A DNA stretch of 64,000 bases from Bradyrhizobium sp. BR13661 (GTDB lineage: Bacteria > Pseudomonadota > Alphaproteobacteria > Rhizobiales > Xanthobacteraceae), in the NCBI RefSeq assembly GCF_029892425.1, contig NZ_JARXWB010000014.1, positions 62,001-126,000 of the forward strand, given 5' to 3'. Shown here piece after piece: positions 18,396 to 27,399 of this stretch. How positions within the stretch are numbered: position 1 is the stretch's first letter; each line of letters begins with the position of its first letter. Position numbers and translations under genes: made by a program. Below the pieces are notes generated by a model. That model made no database searches, had not been told where the DNA came from, and saw only the letters and a program-made list of their open reading frames with translations.

Positions 18396-19304
18396 ATGTC
18401 CAATTCACCGACCACAATTCCGTTCGAGGAACTTGCCGAGGCCATCAAGGGCCGCCGCTCCGATTACGGCCATATCAGCGGGCTTCAGCTCGACCGGTTC
18501 GCACCTGCTGAGGCCTGGTCGAGCCTACCTTATCGCCCCGTCTTCGTCGGCGACACCGAGACCGGCGTGCTGCATGGCGGTGTCGTCACCGCGATGCTGG
18601 ACGAGAGCTGCGGCATGGCGGTGCAGCTTGCGCTCGACGGCACCAGCGCCATCGCAACGCTCGATCTGCGCATCGACTACCAGAAACCGGCGACGCCCGG
18701 CCTTGCCATCAAGGCGCATTCGGTGTGCTACCGCACCACCCGCTCGATCGCCTTCGTCCGCTCCACGGCCTATCAGGACTCCGAGGACGATCCGGTGGCG
18801 ACCGCGACCGGCTGCTTCGTGATCGGCGCCAACCGCACCAACATGCTTGCGGACCGCCGGATGGATGTACGCAGTATCCCGACGCTGGAAGCGCCTGACG
18901 ATCCGGACGGCCCGTTCGCCAACAGCCCGTTCGCACGCGCCCTCGGCATTCGCGTCAATGATGACGGCACGCTGACAATGCCGTTCTCGCCGCAGATCAT
19001 CGGCAACCCGATCCTGCCGGCGATCCATGGCGGCATGACCGGCGCGTTCCTCGAGACCACGGCTATTCTCGGCGTGCGGCGTGAGCTCGGGATCGCCACG
19101 TTGCCGAAGCCGATCGGATTGACCGTCAATTACCTGCGCTCCGGCCGGGCGCTGGACACCATCGCCAATGTCTCGATCGTGAAACAGGGAAGGCGTATCG
19201 TCGCCTTCGAGGCGCGGGCCTGGCAGGACAATCCGGACAAGCCGATCGCCTCCGCTTTTGGCCATTTCATGTTGCGCCCGACGCCTGATAATGACGAGGA
19301 ATAG
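18396..19304 (+). CDS. Tandem hotdog thioesterase, PaaI-like
   Basis: A 302-residue protein with two hotdog-fold halves. The first (about 45-155) has LHGGVVTAMLDESCGMAV and the second (about 180-300) has AIHGGMTGAFLETTAILGV, each with the HGG motif of PaaI/4HBT thioesterases and an acidic residue on the following helix (Asp or Glu). Fused double hotdogs usually act on acyl-CoA substrates in the cytoplasm. The ribosome binding site is weak, but the start agrees with the first domain boundary. No operon partner is evident; the next gene is 94 bases downstream on the same strand. Confidence 0.85.
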   Translation: MSNSPTTIPFEELAEAIKGRRSDYGHISGLQLDRFAPAEAWSSLPYRPVFVGDTETGVLHGGVVTAMLDESCGMAVQLALDGTSAIATLDLRIDYQKPATPGLAIKAHSVCYRTTRSIAFVRSTAYQDSEDDPVATATGCFVIGANRTNMLADRRMDVRSIPTLEAPDDPDGPFANSPFARALGIRVNDDGTLTMPFSPQIIGNPILPAIHGGMTGAFLETTAILGVRRELGIATLPKPIGLTVNYLRSGRALDTIANVSIVKQGRRIVAFEARAWQDNPDKPIASAFGHFMLRPTPDNDEE

Positions 19305-19329
19305 GGGTATTTTACTTGACGGAATGGGC

Positions 19330-19353
19330 TTGACGTCAAAGGCTTGACGTCAA
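19330..19353. promoter_or_regulatory. Two copies of palindrome TTGACGTCAA, 14 bases apart
   Basis: The self-complementary decamer TTGACGTCAA occurs at 19330-19339 and again at 19344-19353, between the thioesterase and the small membrane protein. Such spacing would suit a dimeric regulator or a strand-slippage duplication. No protein is known to me for this site here. Confidence 0.4.
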
Positions 19354-19398
19354 GGTTTTGGAACTCGACCATAGCGCATTTCCGCGAAAGGTATTCGG

Positions 19399-19764
19399 TT
19401 GCGGCATCCGATCGACATCGTCGCCATGTTTGCCGCCATCTGGCTGTTGGCCTCGATGGTGCTCGACGCGGTGACGCCGAAGGAACTGACGGCGGTCATG
19501 ATCGCCATCGCGATCGGGCCCGCTGTGATCATCACCGCCGTGTTCTACTATCTGCGCTGCCCGCGGACGGATTTCGCGGTGATGTTCGCAGCGCTCTGGC
19601 TGATCTCGGACATCGCCATCGCCTTCATCTCGCCGAAGGAGCTGCCGCACTGGCTGTTCGTGCTCGGCTTCATGCCGGCGGTGCTGATCGGAATCGTGCT
19701 GCACTGGCAGCGCTTCCAGCGCCGCCATGAACGGTTGCCCTTGCCGTCGGCGAAACGCGGCTGA
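19399..19764 (+). CDS. Small four-helix membrane protein with internal duplication
   Basis: A 121-residue inner-membrane protein with four predicted helices. The two halves repeat each other: FAAIWLLASMVLDAVTPKEL is echoed by FAALWLISDIAIAFISPKEL, each followed by a second hydrophobic helix (IGPAVIITAVFYYLRC and GFMPAVLIGIVLHW). Translation appears to start at a TTG at 19399 with GAAAGG nearby; an ATG at 19426 is the alternative. The C-terminus is basic and cytoplasmic by the positive-inside rule. The stop directly abuts the end of the poxB-like gene on the other strand. Function is unknown. Confidence 0.65.
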   Translation: MRHPIDIVAMFAAIWLLASMVLDAVTPKELTAVMIAIAIGPAVIITAVFYYLRCPRTDFAVMFAALWLISDIAIAFISPKELPHWLFVLGFMPAVLIGIVLHWQRFQRRHERLPLPSAKRG

Positions 19765-21501
19765 TTAGCGCGACAGCAGATTCGTCTTCGCGAGATCGAT
19801 CACCTCGTCGCCGCGGCCACTCATCACCGCGCGCAGCACCCACAGGCTGAAACCCCTGACCTGCTCGGCCGTGATGGTCGGCGGCATCGACAGCTCCTGC
19901 TTGGCGGTGACGACGTCGAGCAGCGCGGGTCCGTCGTGGGCCAGCATCTCCTTCATGGCGCCCGGGAGCTCACCGGGATCCTCGACGCGTTTGGCAAAGA
20001 TGCCCATCGCGCGTGCCATCGCCGCGAAGTCAGGGTTTTCCAGATCGACATTGGTGTCGACGAAGCCCGCCGCCTTCATCTCCAGCGCGACGAAGCCGAG
20101 CACGCCGTTGTTGAAGACGACGACCTTCACCGGCAGCTTCATCTGCGTCAGCGTGATCAGATCGCCCATCAGCATGGTGAAGCCGCCATCGCCCGATAGC
20201 GAGATCACCTGGCGGCCGGGCTGCGCGGCCTGCGCACCGATCGCCTGCGGCATCGCATTGGCCATCGAGCCGTGCACGAACGAGCCGATCAGCCGGCGGC
20301 GGCCGTTCATGTTGAGATAGCGCGCGGCCCAAACCGTGGGGGTACCGACATCGGCGGTGAAGACGGCGTCGTCAGAGGCGTGGTCGCTGATGACCTTTGC
20401 CAGATATTGCGGATGAATCGGCCTGGCCCCCGGCGTGCCCTTGGCAAGCGAGTCGAGACCTTCGCGCGCCTTCCTGTAATGCGCGATCGCGTCGTCGAGA
20501 TGCTTGCGCTGCGTGCTGGTCTTGAGCAGCGGCAGCAGCGCCTCGATGGTGAGCTTGACGTCGCCGACGAGGCCGAGATCGATCCTGCAGCGGCGGCCGA
20601 GATTTTCCGGTCGGATGTCGATCTGCGCGACCTTCGCATCATCGGGGAAGAACTGCTTGTAGGGGAAATCCGTCCCTAACATCACCAGCGCGTCGCAGGC
20701 GTGCATGGCCGCGTAACCCGACGAGAAGCCGATGAAGCCGGTCATGCCGACATCGTAGGGGTTGTCGTATTCGACATGCTCCTTGCCGCCGAGCGCGTGC
20801 ACGATCGGGCTCTTGAGGCTTTCTGCCAGCTGCATCAGCGGCGCATGCGCGCCGGCGCAGCCGCGGCCGCAGAACAGCGTGATGCGCTCGGCGCCGTTGA
20901 GGAGATCTGCAAGTGCCTTCAGTTCGTCGATATCAGGCACGACCTTGGGCGCTGCGAGAGCAAGCCCGCGCGTCGTCGACAGCGCGCGCTTCGGCGGTGA
21001 GCGGAACGCGACATCGCCGGGCATGGCGACGACGGCGACGCCGCGCAGGCCCACCGCGGCGCGGATCGCGTTCTCCAGCACGAAAGGCAACTGGCTCGCG
21101 TCCGAGATCAGCTCGCAATAATGGCTGCATTCGCGAAACAGGTTCTGCGGATGGGTCTCCTGGAAATAGCCGCCGCCGATTTCGGCCGACGGGATTTGCG
21201 CCGCAATCGCCAGCACGGGCACGCGGCTGCGGTGCGCGTCGAACAGACCGTTGATCAGATGCAGATTGCCCGGACCGCAGGAGCCGGCGCATACCGCAAG
21301 GCTGCCGGTCATCTCGGCTTCGCCGGCGGCCGCGAACGCAGCGACCTCCTCGTGACGAACATGGATCCAATCGATGGTGCCGCGACGACGCAGCGCTTCG
21401 GTGAGACCGTTCAGGCTGTCGCCGACAATGCCATAAATGCGCCTGACGCCCGCCTGTTCGAGCGTTGCCACGAACAGATCGGCGATGTTGTTGATTGCCA
21501 T
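19765..21501 (-). CDS. poxB: Thiamine-diphosphate enzyme of the pyruvate oxidase (PoxB) type
   Basis: A 578-residue ThDP enzyme. The N-terminal domain has the catalytic Glu in VRHEEVAAFAAAGEAE, a central domain carries flavin/nucleotide-binding features, and the C-terminal domain has the ThDP-Mg motif from GDGGFTML to FNN. Length and pattern fit pyruvate dehydrogenase (quinone), which decarboxylates pyruvate to acetate and passes electrons to the membrane quinone pool. ATG 21501 (MAINNIADLF) follows AGGAG. The extended C-terminus that anchors E. coli PoxB to lipid is not obviously conserved, so an acetolactate synthase-like or other decarboxylase role remains possible. Single-gene unit; dgoA lies about 80 bases upstream on the same strand. 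Confidence 0.85.
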   Translation of the reverse strand: MAINNIADLFVATLEQAGVRRIYGIVGDSLNGLTEALRRRGTIDWIHVRHEEVAAFAAAGEAEMTGSLAVCAGSCGPGNLHLINGLFDAHRSRVPVLAIAAQIPSAEIGGGYFQETHPQNLFRECSHYCELISDASQLPFVLENAIRAAVGLRGVAVVAMPGDVAFRSPPKRALSTTRGLALAAPKVVPDIDELKALADLLNGAERITLFCGRGCAGAHAPLMQLAESLKSPIVHALGGKEHVEYDNPYDVGMTGFIGFSSGYAAMHACDALVMLGTDFPYKQFFPDDAKVAQIDIRPENLGRRCRIDLGLVGDVKLTIEALLPLLKTSTQRKHLDDAIAHYRKAREGLDSLAKGTPGARPIHPQYLAKVISDHASDDAVFTADVGTPTVWAARYLNMNGRRRLIGSFVHGSMANAMPQAIGAQAAQPGRQVISLSGDGGFTMLMGDLITLTQMKLPVKVVVFNNGVLGFVALEMKAAGFVDTNVDLENPDFAAMARAMGIFAKRVEDPGELPGAMKEMLAHDGPALLDVVTAKQELSMPPTITAEQVRGFSLWVLRAVMSGRGDEVIDLAKTNLLSR

Positions 21502-21581
21502 GTCGGTCTCCTGGTCTTGCGAGTGGTGCAAGATAGGACAACGCGCGACCGCGACCGCATCACGGCTTGTTTATTGGCGTT

Positions 21582-22214
21582 TCAGTCTTTCGCAATCGCC
21601 CGATCATAGGCCTCGATCGTCGTCTTCGCGCGCGCGGCGACATCGGCGGCCGACATGCCAGGCTTGTACAGGCTGGAGCCGAGCCCGAACGCGGTGACGC
21701 CGCCCTTGATGTACTCGGCAAAATTCTGGTCGGAGACGCCGCCGACGGCGGCGATCATCACGCCGGCGGGGAGAATGGCGCGGATCGCGGCAATGCCGGA
21801 GGCGCCGAGCACGCTCGCCGGAAAGAACTTCAAGCCGGACGCACCGGAGCGGGCCGCGAGCAGCGCTTCGGTCGGCGAGAACACGCCGGGCAGCGTCGCC
21901 ATGCCGTGCTGATGCGCCCGCGCCAGCACCTCGACATCGACATTCGGCGAGACCATCAGCTTGCCGCCGGCATCGTCGAGACGATCGACGTCCGCCGCTG
22001 ACAGCACCGTACCGGCGCCGATCAGCACGCCTGCGGGCGCGAGCTTCGCGGCGATGCCGATGGAGCGGAACGGATCGGGCGAGTTCAAGGGAATTTCGAT
22101 CGCGGTCATGCCGGCCTCGATCAGCACACTGAGGATGGCCTCGGTCTCCTCCGGCTTGACGCCGCGCAGGATCGCGACCAGGGGCCGCTTCATCGGCGGA
22201 AAGGGAACGCTCAT
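21582..22214 (-). CDS. dgoA: 2-dehydro-3-deoxy-6-phosphogalactonate aldolase
   Basis: A 210-residue KDPG/KDPGal-type class I aldolase. The catalytic Glu is in TAIEIPLNSPDPF, a form typical of the galactonate enzyme, and the Schiff-base Lys is in GASGLKFFPA. It splits 2-keto-3-deoxy-6-phosphogalactonate into pyruvate and glyceraldehyde 3-phosphate in the cytoplasm. ATG 22214 follows AGGA at eight bases. The kinase gene dgoK ends 13 bases upstream, so the two form a De Ley-Doudoroff operon. The galactonate dehydratase and a regulator are not within this window. Confidence 0.92.
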   Translation of the reverse strand: MSVPFPPMKRPLVAILRGVKPEETEAILSVLIEAGMTAIEIPLNSPDPFRSIGIAAKLAPAGVLIGAGTVLSAADVDRLDDAGGKLMVSPNVDVEVLARAHQHGMATLPGVFSPTEALLAARSGASGLKFFPASVLGASGIAAIRAILPAGVMIAAVGGVSDQNFAEYIKGGVTAFGLGSSLYKPGMSAADVAARAKTTIEAYDRAIAKD

Positions 22215-22227
22215 CTCAAAGATCCTC

Positions 22228-23148
22228 TTACTTCGTCCAGATCGCGGCAGCCGCCATCGAGAGGCCGCGGCGCACCGCTTCATCGGCATCGATCGGGTTC
22301 ACAGTCACCGACAATGCATCGAAAGCCTGCCGATACAGGGCCGCCAGCCGACCCGAGGCAATCAGCGTGATGCCGGCCTTTGGCACACTGCCCGAAAGGC
22401 CCGCCGCGAGCTCCGCGCCGATCAACGTACCCGACAGCGTCTCGCGCGCCGCAGCCGGCGTGCTGCCGAACAAGAGCTGCCGCGACCTTGCGGTGAACAG
22501 CAAATTGGCGGCGAAAGCCGGCGCCTCGAACGCGGCTTTCACGGCCGAATTGAAGCTCGCGACATCCTCGGCCTCATCAGCGCCGGCGACCGCGAGCGAT
22601 AGGATCGTCTCGCGCGAGACGACGCTGAACAGCTCGCCGGTCATGAAGGTGGAGAAGCCTTCAACCGTGCCGTCCTTCACGCGCACCCATTTCGAGTGCG
22701 TGCCGGGCATGCAGACCAGCGCCTCACCAGCGGCATCAAGGCCGAGCGCGCCGAGCAGCTGCGTCTCCTCGCCACGCATCACGTCCGGCGCGGCTGCGTC
22801 GCGCTGCGCGATACCAGGCAGGATACGGATGTCGCGCGCCTCGCCCGGCACGCGCGCGGCCTGCCTCAGGATCGCGGACAGCGGCGCCGGCGTGTCGACA
22901 TAACCGGCCTCGACCCAGCCAGTCTTGGCGCCGGCCATGCCGCAAACCAGGACCGGCAGATGATCGGGCGCTTGAACCGCGGCCAGATGCGCTTGCAGCA
23001 CGCCGGGGAAGCCGGCCTTGGCCGCAGCCAGCATGCCCTCATCGCTGCGGCGCTCGGCCAGCACCCGCCCTGTGCGATCCACCAGCCAGAGCCGAAAGCT
23101 GCTGGTGCCCCAGTCCACTGCGACATAAGCGGGTTCGCGTGCATCCAT
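22228..23148 (-). CDS. dgoK: 2-dehydro-3-deoxygalactonokinase
   Basis: A 306-residue sugar-acid kinase of the DgoK family (ASKHA fold). The N-terminal phosphate loop YVAVDWGTSSFRLWLVD, the segment LVCGMAGAKTGWVEAGYVDTP in two parts, and PGTHSKWV are characteristic. It phosphorylates 2-keto-3-deoxygalactonate for DgoA, whose gene follows after 13 bases. The start at 23148 has CAGGG eight bases upstream. Upstream of it lie 115 bases up to the end of the envelope cluster, the likely site of the dgoKA promoter, although no clear boxes are seen. Confidence 0.92.
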   Translation of the reverse strand: MDAREPAYVAVDWGTSSFRLWLVDRTGRVLAERRSDEGMLAAAKAGFPGVLQAHLAAVQAPDHLPVLVCGMAGAKTGWVEAGYVDTPAPLSAILRQAARVPGEARDIRILPGIAQRDAAAPDVMRGEETQLLGALGLDAAGEALVCMPGTHSKWVRVKDGTVEGFSTFMTGELFSVVSRETILSLAVAGADEAEDVASFNSAVKAAFEAPAFAANLLFTARSRQLLFGSTPAAARETLSGTLIGAELAAGLSGSVPKAGITLIASGRLAALYRQAFDALSVTVNPIDADEAVRRGLSMAAAAIWTK

Positions 23149-23263
23149 TGATGGCCCTGAAAATTCTGTCGACGATCGCGCGCCTCATAGCACGTCGATC
23201 GGCGTCGGGGCCACCCTTTGGAGCGGAACTCGTCTATGTGGACCGCGGCCGTTCGCGCCGCAA

Positions 23264-24997
23264 TCAGGTGTCGTGGTCGCGGATCAAGAGGATGGCGTGG
23301 GTGTCCTCGTTATCTGCGCTCGGAAAATCAGGTATATTCTTGGCCATGCTGTCGATTAGCGCAAGCACCCGTCGCCGGCTCTCGACATAGTCTATATTGT
23401 CCGTCGCCTTACTCAACGGGCCGCTCAAATTGAGGCAGCCCTCGCTCCACAGGAATCCCTGGGCCGGATGAATCAGGACGCCTTCCCGCACACCGGTATT
23501 CTCGACGCGTAGGCACGGGCGCCTGAGCGCACCGATTGCGGTCGATTGGGTAAAATTGTGCGTGCTGTATTTCTGACTGGCACCGGCATGCGTGAACAAC
23601 GGATAGGGGCCGGCCTTGAGGCGCGCATGCTTGGCTTGGCCGATCGTCGTGTTGTCGCCGGGCCCCTGCCGCTCACACACCATGCCGGAGATCTCCGGAA
23701 TTTTCTCGCCCTTGAAATAGGCCTGATAGATGCCGACGGTCCTGGGGTAGTTGATCCCCCTCCTCTCCTCGGTCCTGATCCGCTCGATGCAGAGGTAGTA
23801 GTGGTCCTTGTCGGGGGGCCCGTCGAAAGCGACACCGGGCAGCCCACCCTGTTGTGTTGGTTGTGTGGGCTGGGAAGGCTGCTCCGTGAGGTCCTTGGGG
23901 AAGCTGACGAAAACAGTGAAAAATCCGTCTGGCGTCTGTAGCTTCTTCGCCTGCGCTCCGGCGTCCTGGAAGTAGGCGATCTCCCCGTCCGCGTCCGCGC
24001 TCAACAGGCCCGTGATCTGGAAATTGTCTGGATCGCTTTCGTTGACGACATTTTGCGGATTGGACCTCGCCACTTGCGGATCGATCAATCCGCCGCTGCG
24101 CAGCTTTTTCAACAGGAAGCACGCATCTCCGAACCACACGGCGGACCGGTTGAGATGATCGCCGGCGGTGAACAGATTCCACGGGTTCGCACCACTCGCT
24201 TCGAGGTGGCCGTGGTTGTAGCAAGCTGCGACCAGGATCGGATCGAAGCCGGTATTGTGGCGCTTGTTGTTGAGCTTGATCTCACCGGTGCCGATGTCGA
24301 TGTTGATCTCGCCATCGTACAATTTCAGATCGGTGGGAATCGGATTAGGCTTCACCGCAAATGCGGGCGCAACAGCATTCTTATTGTAATCGAGCTGGAG
24401 GGTCGCGATGACCTCTTCCGCCGTCGTCGCGAGGGTTTGCATAGGTCCGGCGCTATAGGTCTTGTGCGCGGCCTCCCAGCGAAAAGTCGGAACACCCGTA
24501 AAGTTGCTGTTGCGGCAGTCACCGGTCTCGGTCGCAATCGTCATCACAAGCAGTTCGGGCGGGATGCCATGCTTCACCGCGGCATCGAAGATCGCCTGTT
24601 CGTAAAAATCGAGAATCGCCGCGCAAGTCCTGGGCTCGCCGCCCGACCGGATCGGCTTGTCTGGATTGTTCTCGAGATAGACCCCGTCGTTGTCGAACCT
24701 CCACCTTTGTCCACCCTGGAAGGAATGAAAGCCCGCGGAGCCGACCTGAGGCGCCTTGCTCCAGTCAAGCTGGCCCACAACCGGCTGGTCGAACTTGATG
24801 AACTGGGCCTGGAGCCAACCGACACGGGTCTCGGCATCGAACTTGGTCGACACCAGCCACCACCGCACGTTGTTCTCGGTGTCGTCGACGATGGCGTCGA
24901 ACACCGCCCCCTTTTGCAGGATCCCGAGCGAGACACCGTTCGGATCCGGCGTCTTGCGGAGCGTGAGGTTATCGGTCGTCACGATGCCGGTTGTCAT
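23264..24997 (-). CDS. SH3 / lysozyme-like / DUF5675-like peptidoglycan-active protein
   Basis: A 577-residue multidomain protein. Residues 1-70 form an SH3-type domain (GIVTTDNLTLRKTPDPNGVS). Residues about 115-300 resemble a lysozyme or transglycosylase helical domain, with a candidate catalytic Glu in LLVMTIATETGDC. Residues about 385-560 resemble DUF5675 (GPYPLFTHAG, GVLIHPAQGFLWSEGCLNLS), a fold near L,D-transpeptidases with a Cys in the SEGC motif. No N-terminal signal peptide is visible, so export would need another route or phage-like release. It is last in a three-gene set with a membrane protein and a lipoprotein. A cell-wall role is likely; the exact reaction is unknown. Confidence 0.7.
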   Translation of the reverse strand: MTTGIVTTDNLTLRKTPDPNGVSLGILQKGAVFDAIVDDTENNVRWWLVSTKFDAETRVGWLQAQFIKFDQPVVGQLDWSKAPQVGSAGFHSFQGGQRWRFDNDGVYLENNPDKPIRSGGEPRTCAAILDFYEQAIFDAAVKHGIPPELLVMTIATETGDCRNSNFTGVPTFRWEAAHKTYSAGPMQTLATTAEEVIATLQLDYNKNAVAPAFAVKPNPIPTDLKLYDGEINIDIGTGEIKLNNKRHNTGFDPILVAACYNHGHLEASGANPWNLFTAGDHLNRSAVWFGDACFLLKKLRSGGLIDPQVARSNPQNVVNESDPDNFQITGLLSADADGEIAYFQDAGAQAKKLQTPDGFFTVFVSFPKDLTEQPSQPTQPTQQGGLPGVAFDGPPDKDHYYLCIERIRTEERRGINYPRTVGIYQAYFKGEKIPEISGMVCERQGPGDNTTIGQAKHARLKAGPYPLFTHAGASQKYSTHNFTQSTAIGALRRPCLRVENTGVREGVLIHPAQGFLWSEGCLNLSGPLSKATDNIDYVESRRRVLALIDSMAKNIPDFPSADNEDTHAILLIRDHDT

Positions 24998-25062
24998 GTC
25001 AGCTCGTCCATGCCTGATCGATGTAACCGCAGATGCCTGGCGTTGCTTGCTCGCGAGACCTT

Positions 25063-26160
25063 TTACTTCGCCGTGCCTTGGAGGATTGCATCCCTGGCGG
25101 CGGTAAACGCTGCAAGGCTCTGGTCGAACTTGCGGCCCGCTTCGGTGATGCCTGTACGCAACGCAATCAGTTGGTCGCGGGTCTGCGCGAGATCGGCCGC
25201 CGAAGAATCCGGCTTCACCGTCGCCGACAATTCCTTGGCGCGATCGGCCTTGTCGGTCAGATCCTTCTGGGCAAGCTTGAGGCTGTCGAAGCTCTGCTGG
25301 GCATCGACGAGGGTTGCGGACAACTTGGTCCGCACATCGGAGCCGGCGGCCTTCATGGCGGAGGCGAGCGGCGCCATCGGATCGGGACCCAGCCCGGTCA
25401 TCTTCTTCCCGACATCGGTCGCGACGCCTGCGATCTCGCGTGCGATGCCCAACACCGCATCGGGCGTGGTCGGGCCGGCTCCGCCCTGGAGCCCGGCCAA
25501 CGCGGATTTCAGGGCTTCCGACGACGAGTTGCTGCCGAAGTAGAAGCCGACCACCGTGACCAGCACCGTCGCCGAGATGGTCAGGATCTGCTTGGCCATG
25601 TCGAGCATGCCCTGATCCTGCTTCAGATAGACCTTCACGACGACCTCGGTCGGCGAGCCCGTCTGCACCGGAACGCTGGTTTCGCCGATGATATACTCCC
25701 TATCCGGGTAGTTCTTGCGGAAGGCCTCGACTTCGCTCTTCTGCATCTGCACCGAGCTGATCGCGCGGCCGGTGGGATCGAACAGTCCGCCGAGCACCCA
25801 AGAGGCAACCGAGACGAACACGATCGCGAGCCCGAGCGCCAACAGCGCCCTGATCGAACCCGGCGGTAGCCCGAGTGCCGAGGTCGGCTCGACGATGCCG
25901 ACGGCGCGCGAGAGCACGATCAACGCGACGAGTCCGATCGCCAGAATGGCGGTGCCGGCAAGCGCCGCCGAGCCCAGCGAGTTCGTCGGCGTGTTCCAAT
26001 TGACGAGCACGAAGCAGACCAAAGCGAGGCCGACCAGGCCCGCTCCGAACCAGCCGGCCGCACCGGGGCTGATGGCACTGAATTGAGTGTCCTTCTGGCG
26101 GCTGACGGTGGCCTTATCCTCATTCTGGGGCGGACTCGTCAGATTCTGTGCATCGCTCAC
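25063..26160 (-). CDS. Membrane protein of unknown function, middle gene of envelope cluster
   Basis: A 365-residue protein that I do not recognise. After a polar N-terminus it has hydrophobic helices near residues 35-55, 62-85, 102-125 (IRALLALGLAIVFVSVASW) and 190-212 (ILTISATVLVTVVGFYFGS). The C-terminal 150 residues are soluble and rich in Ala, Lys and Asp, with predicted coiled coil (LVDAQQSFDSLKLAQKDL). The segment between helices 3 and 4 contains an apparently folded part with VVVKVYLKQDQG. It lies 65 bases upstream of the peptidoglycan-active gene and 87 bases downstream of the lipoprotein gene, all on one strand. Confidence 0.6.
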   Translation of the reverse strand: MSDAQNLTSPPQNEDKATVSRQKDTQFSAISPGAAGWFGAGLVGLALVCFVLVNWNTPTNSLGSAALAGTAILAIGLVALIVLSRAVGIVEPTSALGLPPGSIRALLALGLAIVFVSVASWVLGGLFDPTGRAISSVQMQKSEVEAFRKNYPDREYIIGETSVPVQTGSPTEVVVKVYLKQDQGMLDMAKQILTISATVLVTVVGFYFGSNSSSEALKSALAGLQGGAGPTTPDAVLGIAREIAGVATDVGKKMTGLGPDPMAPLASAMKAAGSDVRTKLSATLVDAQQSFDSLKLAQKDLTDKADRAKELSATVKPDSSAADLAQTRDQLIALRTGITEAGRKFDQSLAAFTAARDAILQGTAK

Positions 26161-26247
26161 GCTGCTTCTCCCGACTGCTCATCCAAGCACATGTTGCCGC
26201 ATAGGCCGTGAAATCGTCGTGAAAGGACCGCTTAAGCGTCTCGGCCA

Positions 26248-27399
26248 CTATTTTTTCTTCAACGTCGCAAGCTGGGCTTGTTGGTCTTTCAGCTTCTTCT
26301 CCAACACAGTGATCTTGGCTTCGAATATCGCTGTATTGGCCATCGCTTGGTCCTTCGCTGGCTGATCGGGAAGCAGATCGGCCGCTCTTTTGATATTCGC
26401 GATCTTCTGCTTGTTCTCACCGATCTCCTTCACCGTAGCCCTGATATCCTGCTGGGTCTGAGCGATCTGTTTCGCATTCGGGTCGACTGTCCCGTCGGGC
26501 TTGTCGCCTGTTTTCGTGCCCGCGCCACTGCTACCGCTGCCACTGCTACCGTCGCGCCGCGGCGGCGGCGGAGCCGGACCCAAGTCTGCAATCTGGGCGT
26601 CGGTGACCCCGGGGTTGACGATGCAACTGTCCAGGAAGGTTTTTGTGGTCGTGATCTGCTTGCAGGCGTAGGACATGAGCTGGAACAGCCGCGCCAGGTA
26701 GCGACGGTTTGGCGTCGGCTCCAATCCATTGGCGAGCAACTTCTCTATCTGCGCCTTCCACTCCGGGATATTGTCTCGCCCCGTGCCATAGATCGCCGCC
26801 AGCTCCGCGACGTCGCGCGAACTCACCATGCTGCCGGGCTCGTTGGGCGAGTTGATCCACACCTGGACTTCGAGCTCGAGCGAGTCGCGGTACAAGGCTG
26901 CAGAGACGGTGCCATAGCGAACCGCGTCGGCGCCGAGCTGGATCAAGGCGTGGAGGATATCGACTGCCCCGGCCGTCCCGACGACGCCGCCCGTGATATT
27001 GCTGATCAGCTTCTGAGCATCCTCAAGCGGCAAAGCCGAAACGGCAGCGGTATAGAGCGCGTTGACATAGTCGACCATGATGCTGTCGAAGTAGAAGCAG
27101 GGCTCTCCGACGGTGTCATAGGCGCACTTGACGAGCTGTTGGGCATAGGCGCCCGCGCTGCCAATCTGGTACGCGAGTTGATTTCGCTCGGGCGCACCCT
27201 TGGGGCTGATCATTGCGATGCGCGCGATCGCCGCGTGCAGCGCATAAGCGCGCAGCGCACGCATCTTCTTGGAATCAGCCTTCCACCAATACTTGTCGGC
27301 CAGATAATCGACGTACCCGCCGCGATTATCCAACTCCTGATGAACGACTGTACAACCGCCCACCCATAGAACGAGCGCGAGCGCAAACAATCTATACAT
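26248..27399 (-). CDS. Lipoprotein with proline-rich linker and C-terminal coiled coil
   Basis: A 383-residue predicted lipoprotein. The ATG at 27399 gives an ideal signal with lipobox LWVGGC (Cys16), so the frame's longer upstream extension is not used. Residues 17-260 are mostly helical and unknown. A low-complexity linker (PAPPPPRRDGSSGSGSSG) leads to a coiled coil of about 80 residues rich in Lys, Gln and Ala that ends in LKKK. Such a layout would let a membrane-anchored domain reach through or along the peptidoglycan. It is the first gene of the three-gene cluster. No known family is recognised. Confidence 0.65.
   Translation of the reverse strand: MYRLFALALVLWVGGCTVVHQELDNRGGYVDYLADKYWWKADSKKMRALRAYALHAAIARIAMISPKGAPERNQLAYQIGSAGAYAQQLVKCAYDTVGEPCFYFDSIMVDYVNALYTAAVSALPLEDAQKLISNITGGVVGTAGAVDILHALIQLGADAVRYGTVSAALYRDSLELEVQVWINSPNEPGSMVSSRDVAELAAIYGTGRDNIPEWKAQIEKLLANGLEPTPNRRYLARLFQLMSYACKQITTTKTFLDSCIVNPGVTDAQIADLGPAPPPPRRDGSSGSGSSGAGTKTGDKPDGTVDPNAKQIAQTQQDIRATVKEIGENKQKIANIKRAADLLPDQPAKDQAMANTAIFEAKITVLEKKLKDQQAQLATLKKK

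Noticed and set aside
23264..27399. The envelope cluster as part of a complete prophage
   Set aside because: No terminase, capsid, portal, tail or integrase genes are present in the surrounding sequence.
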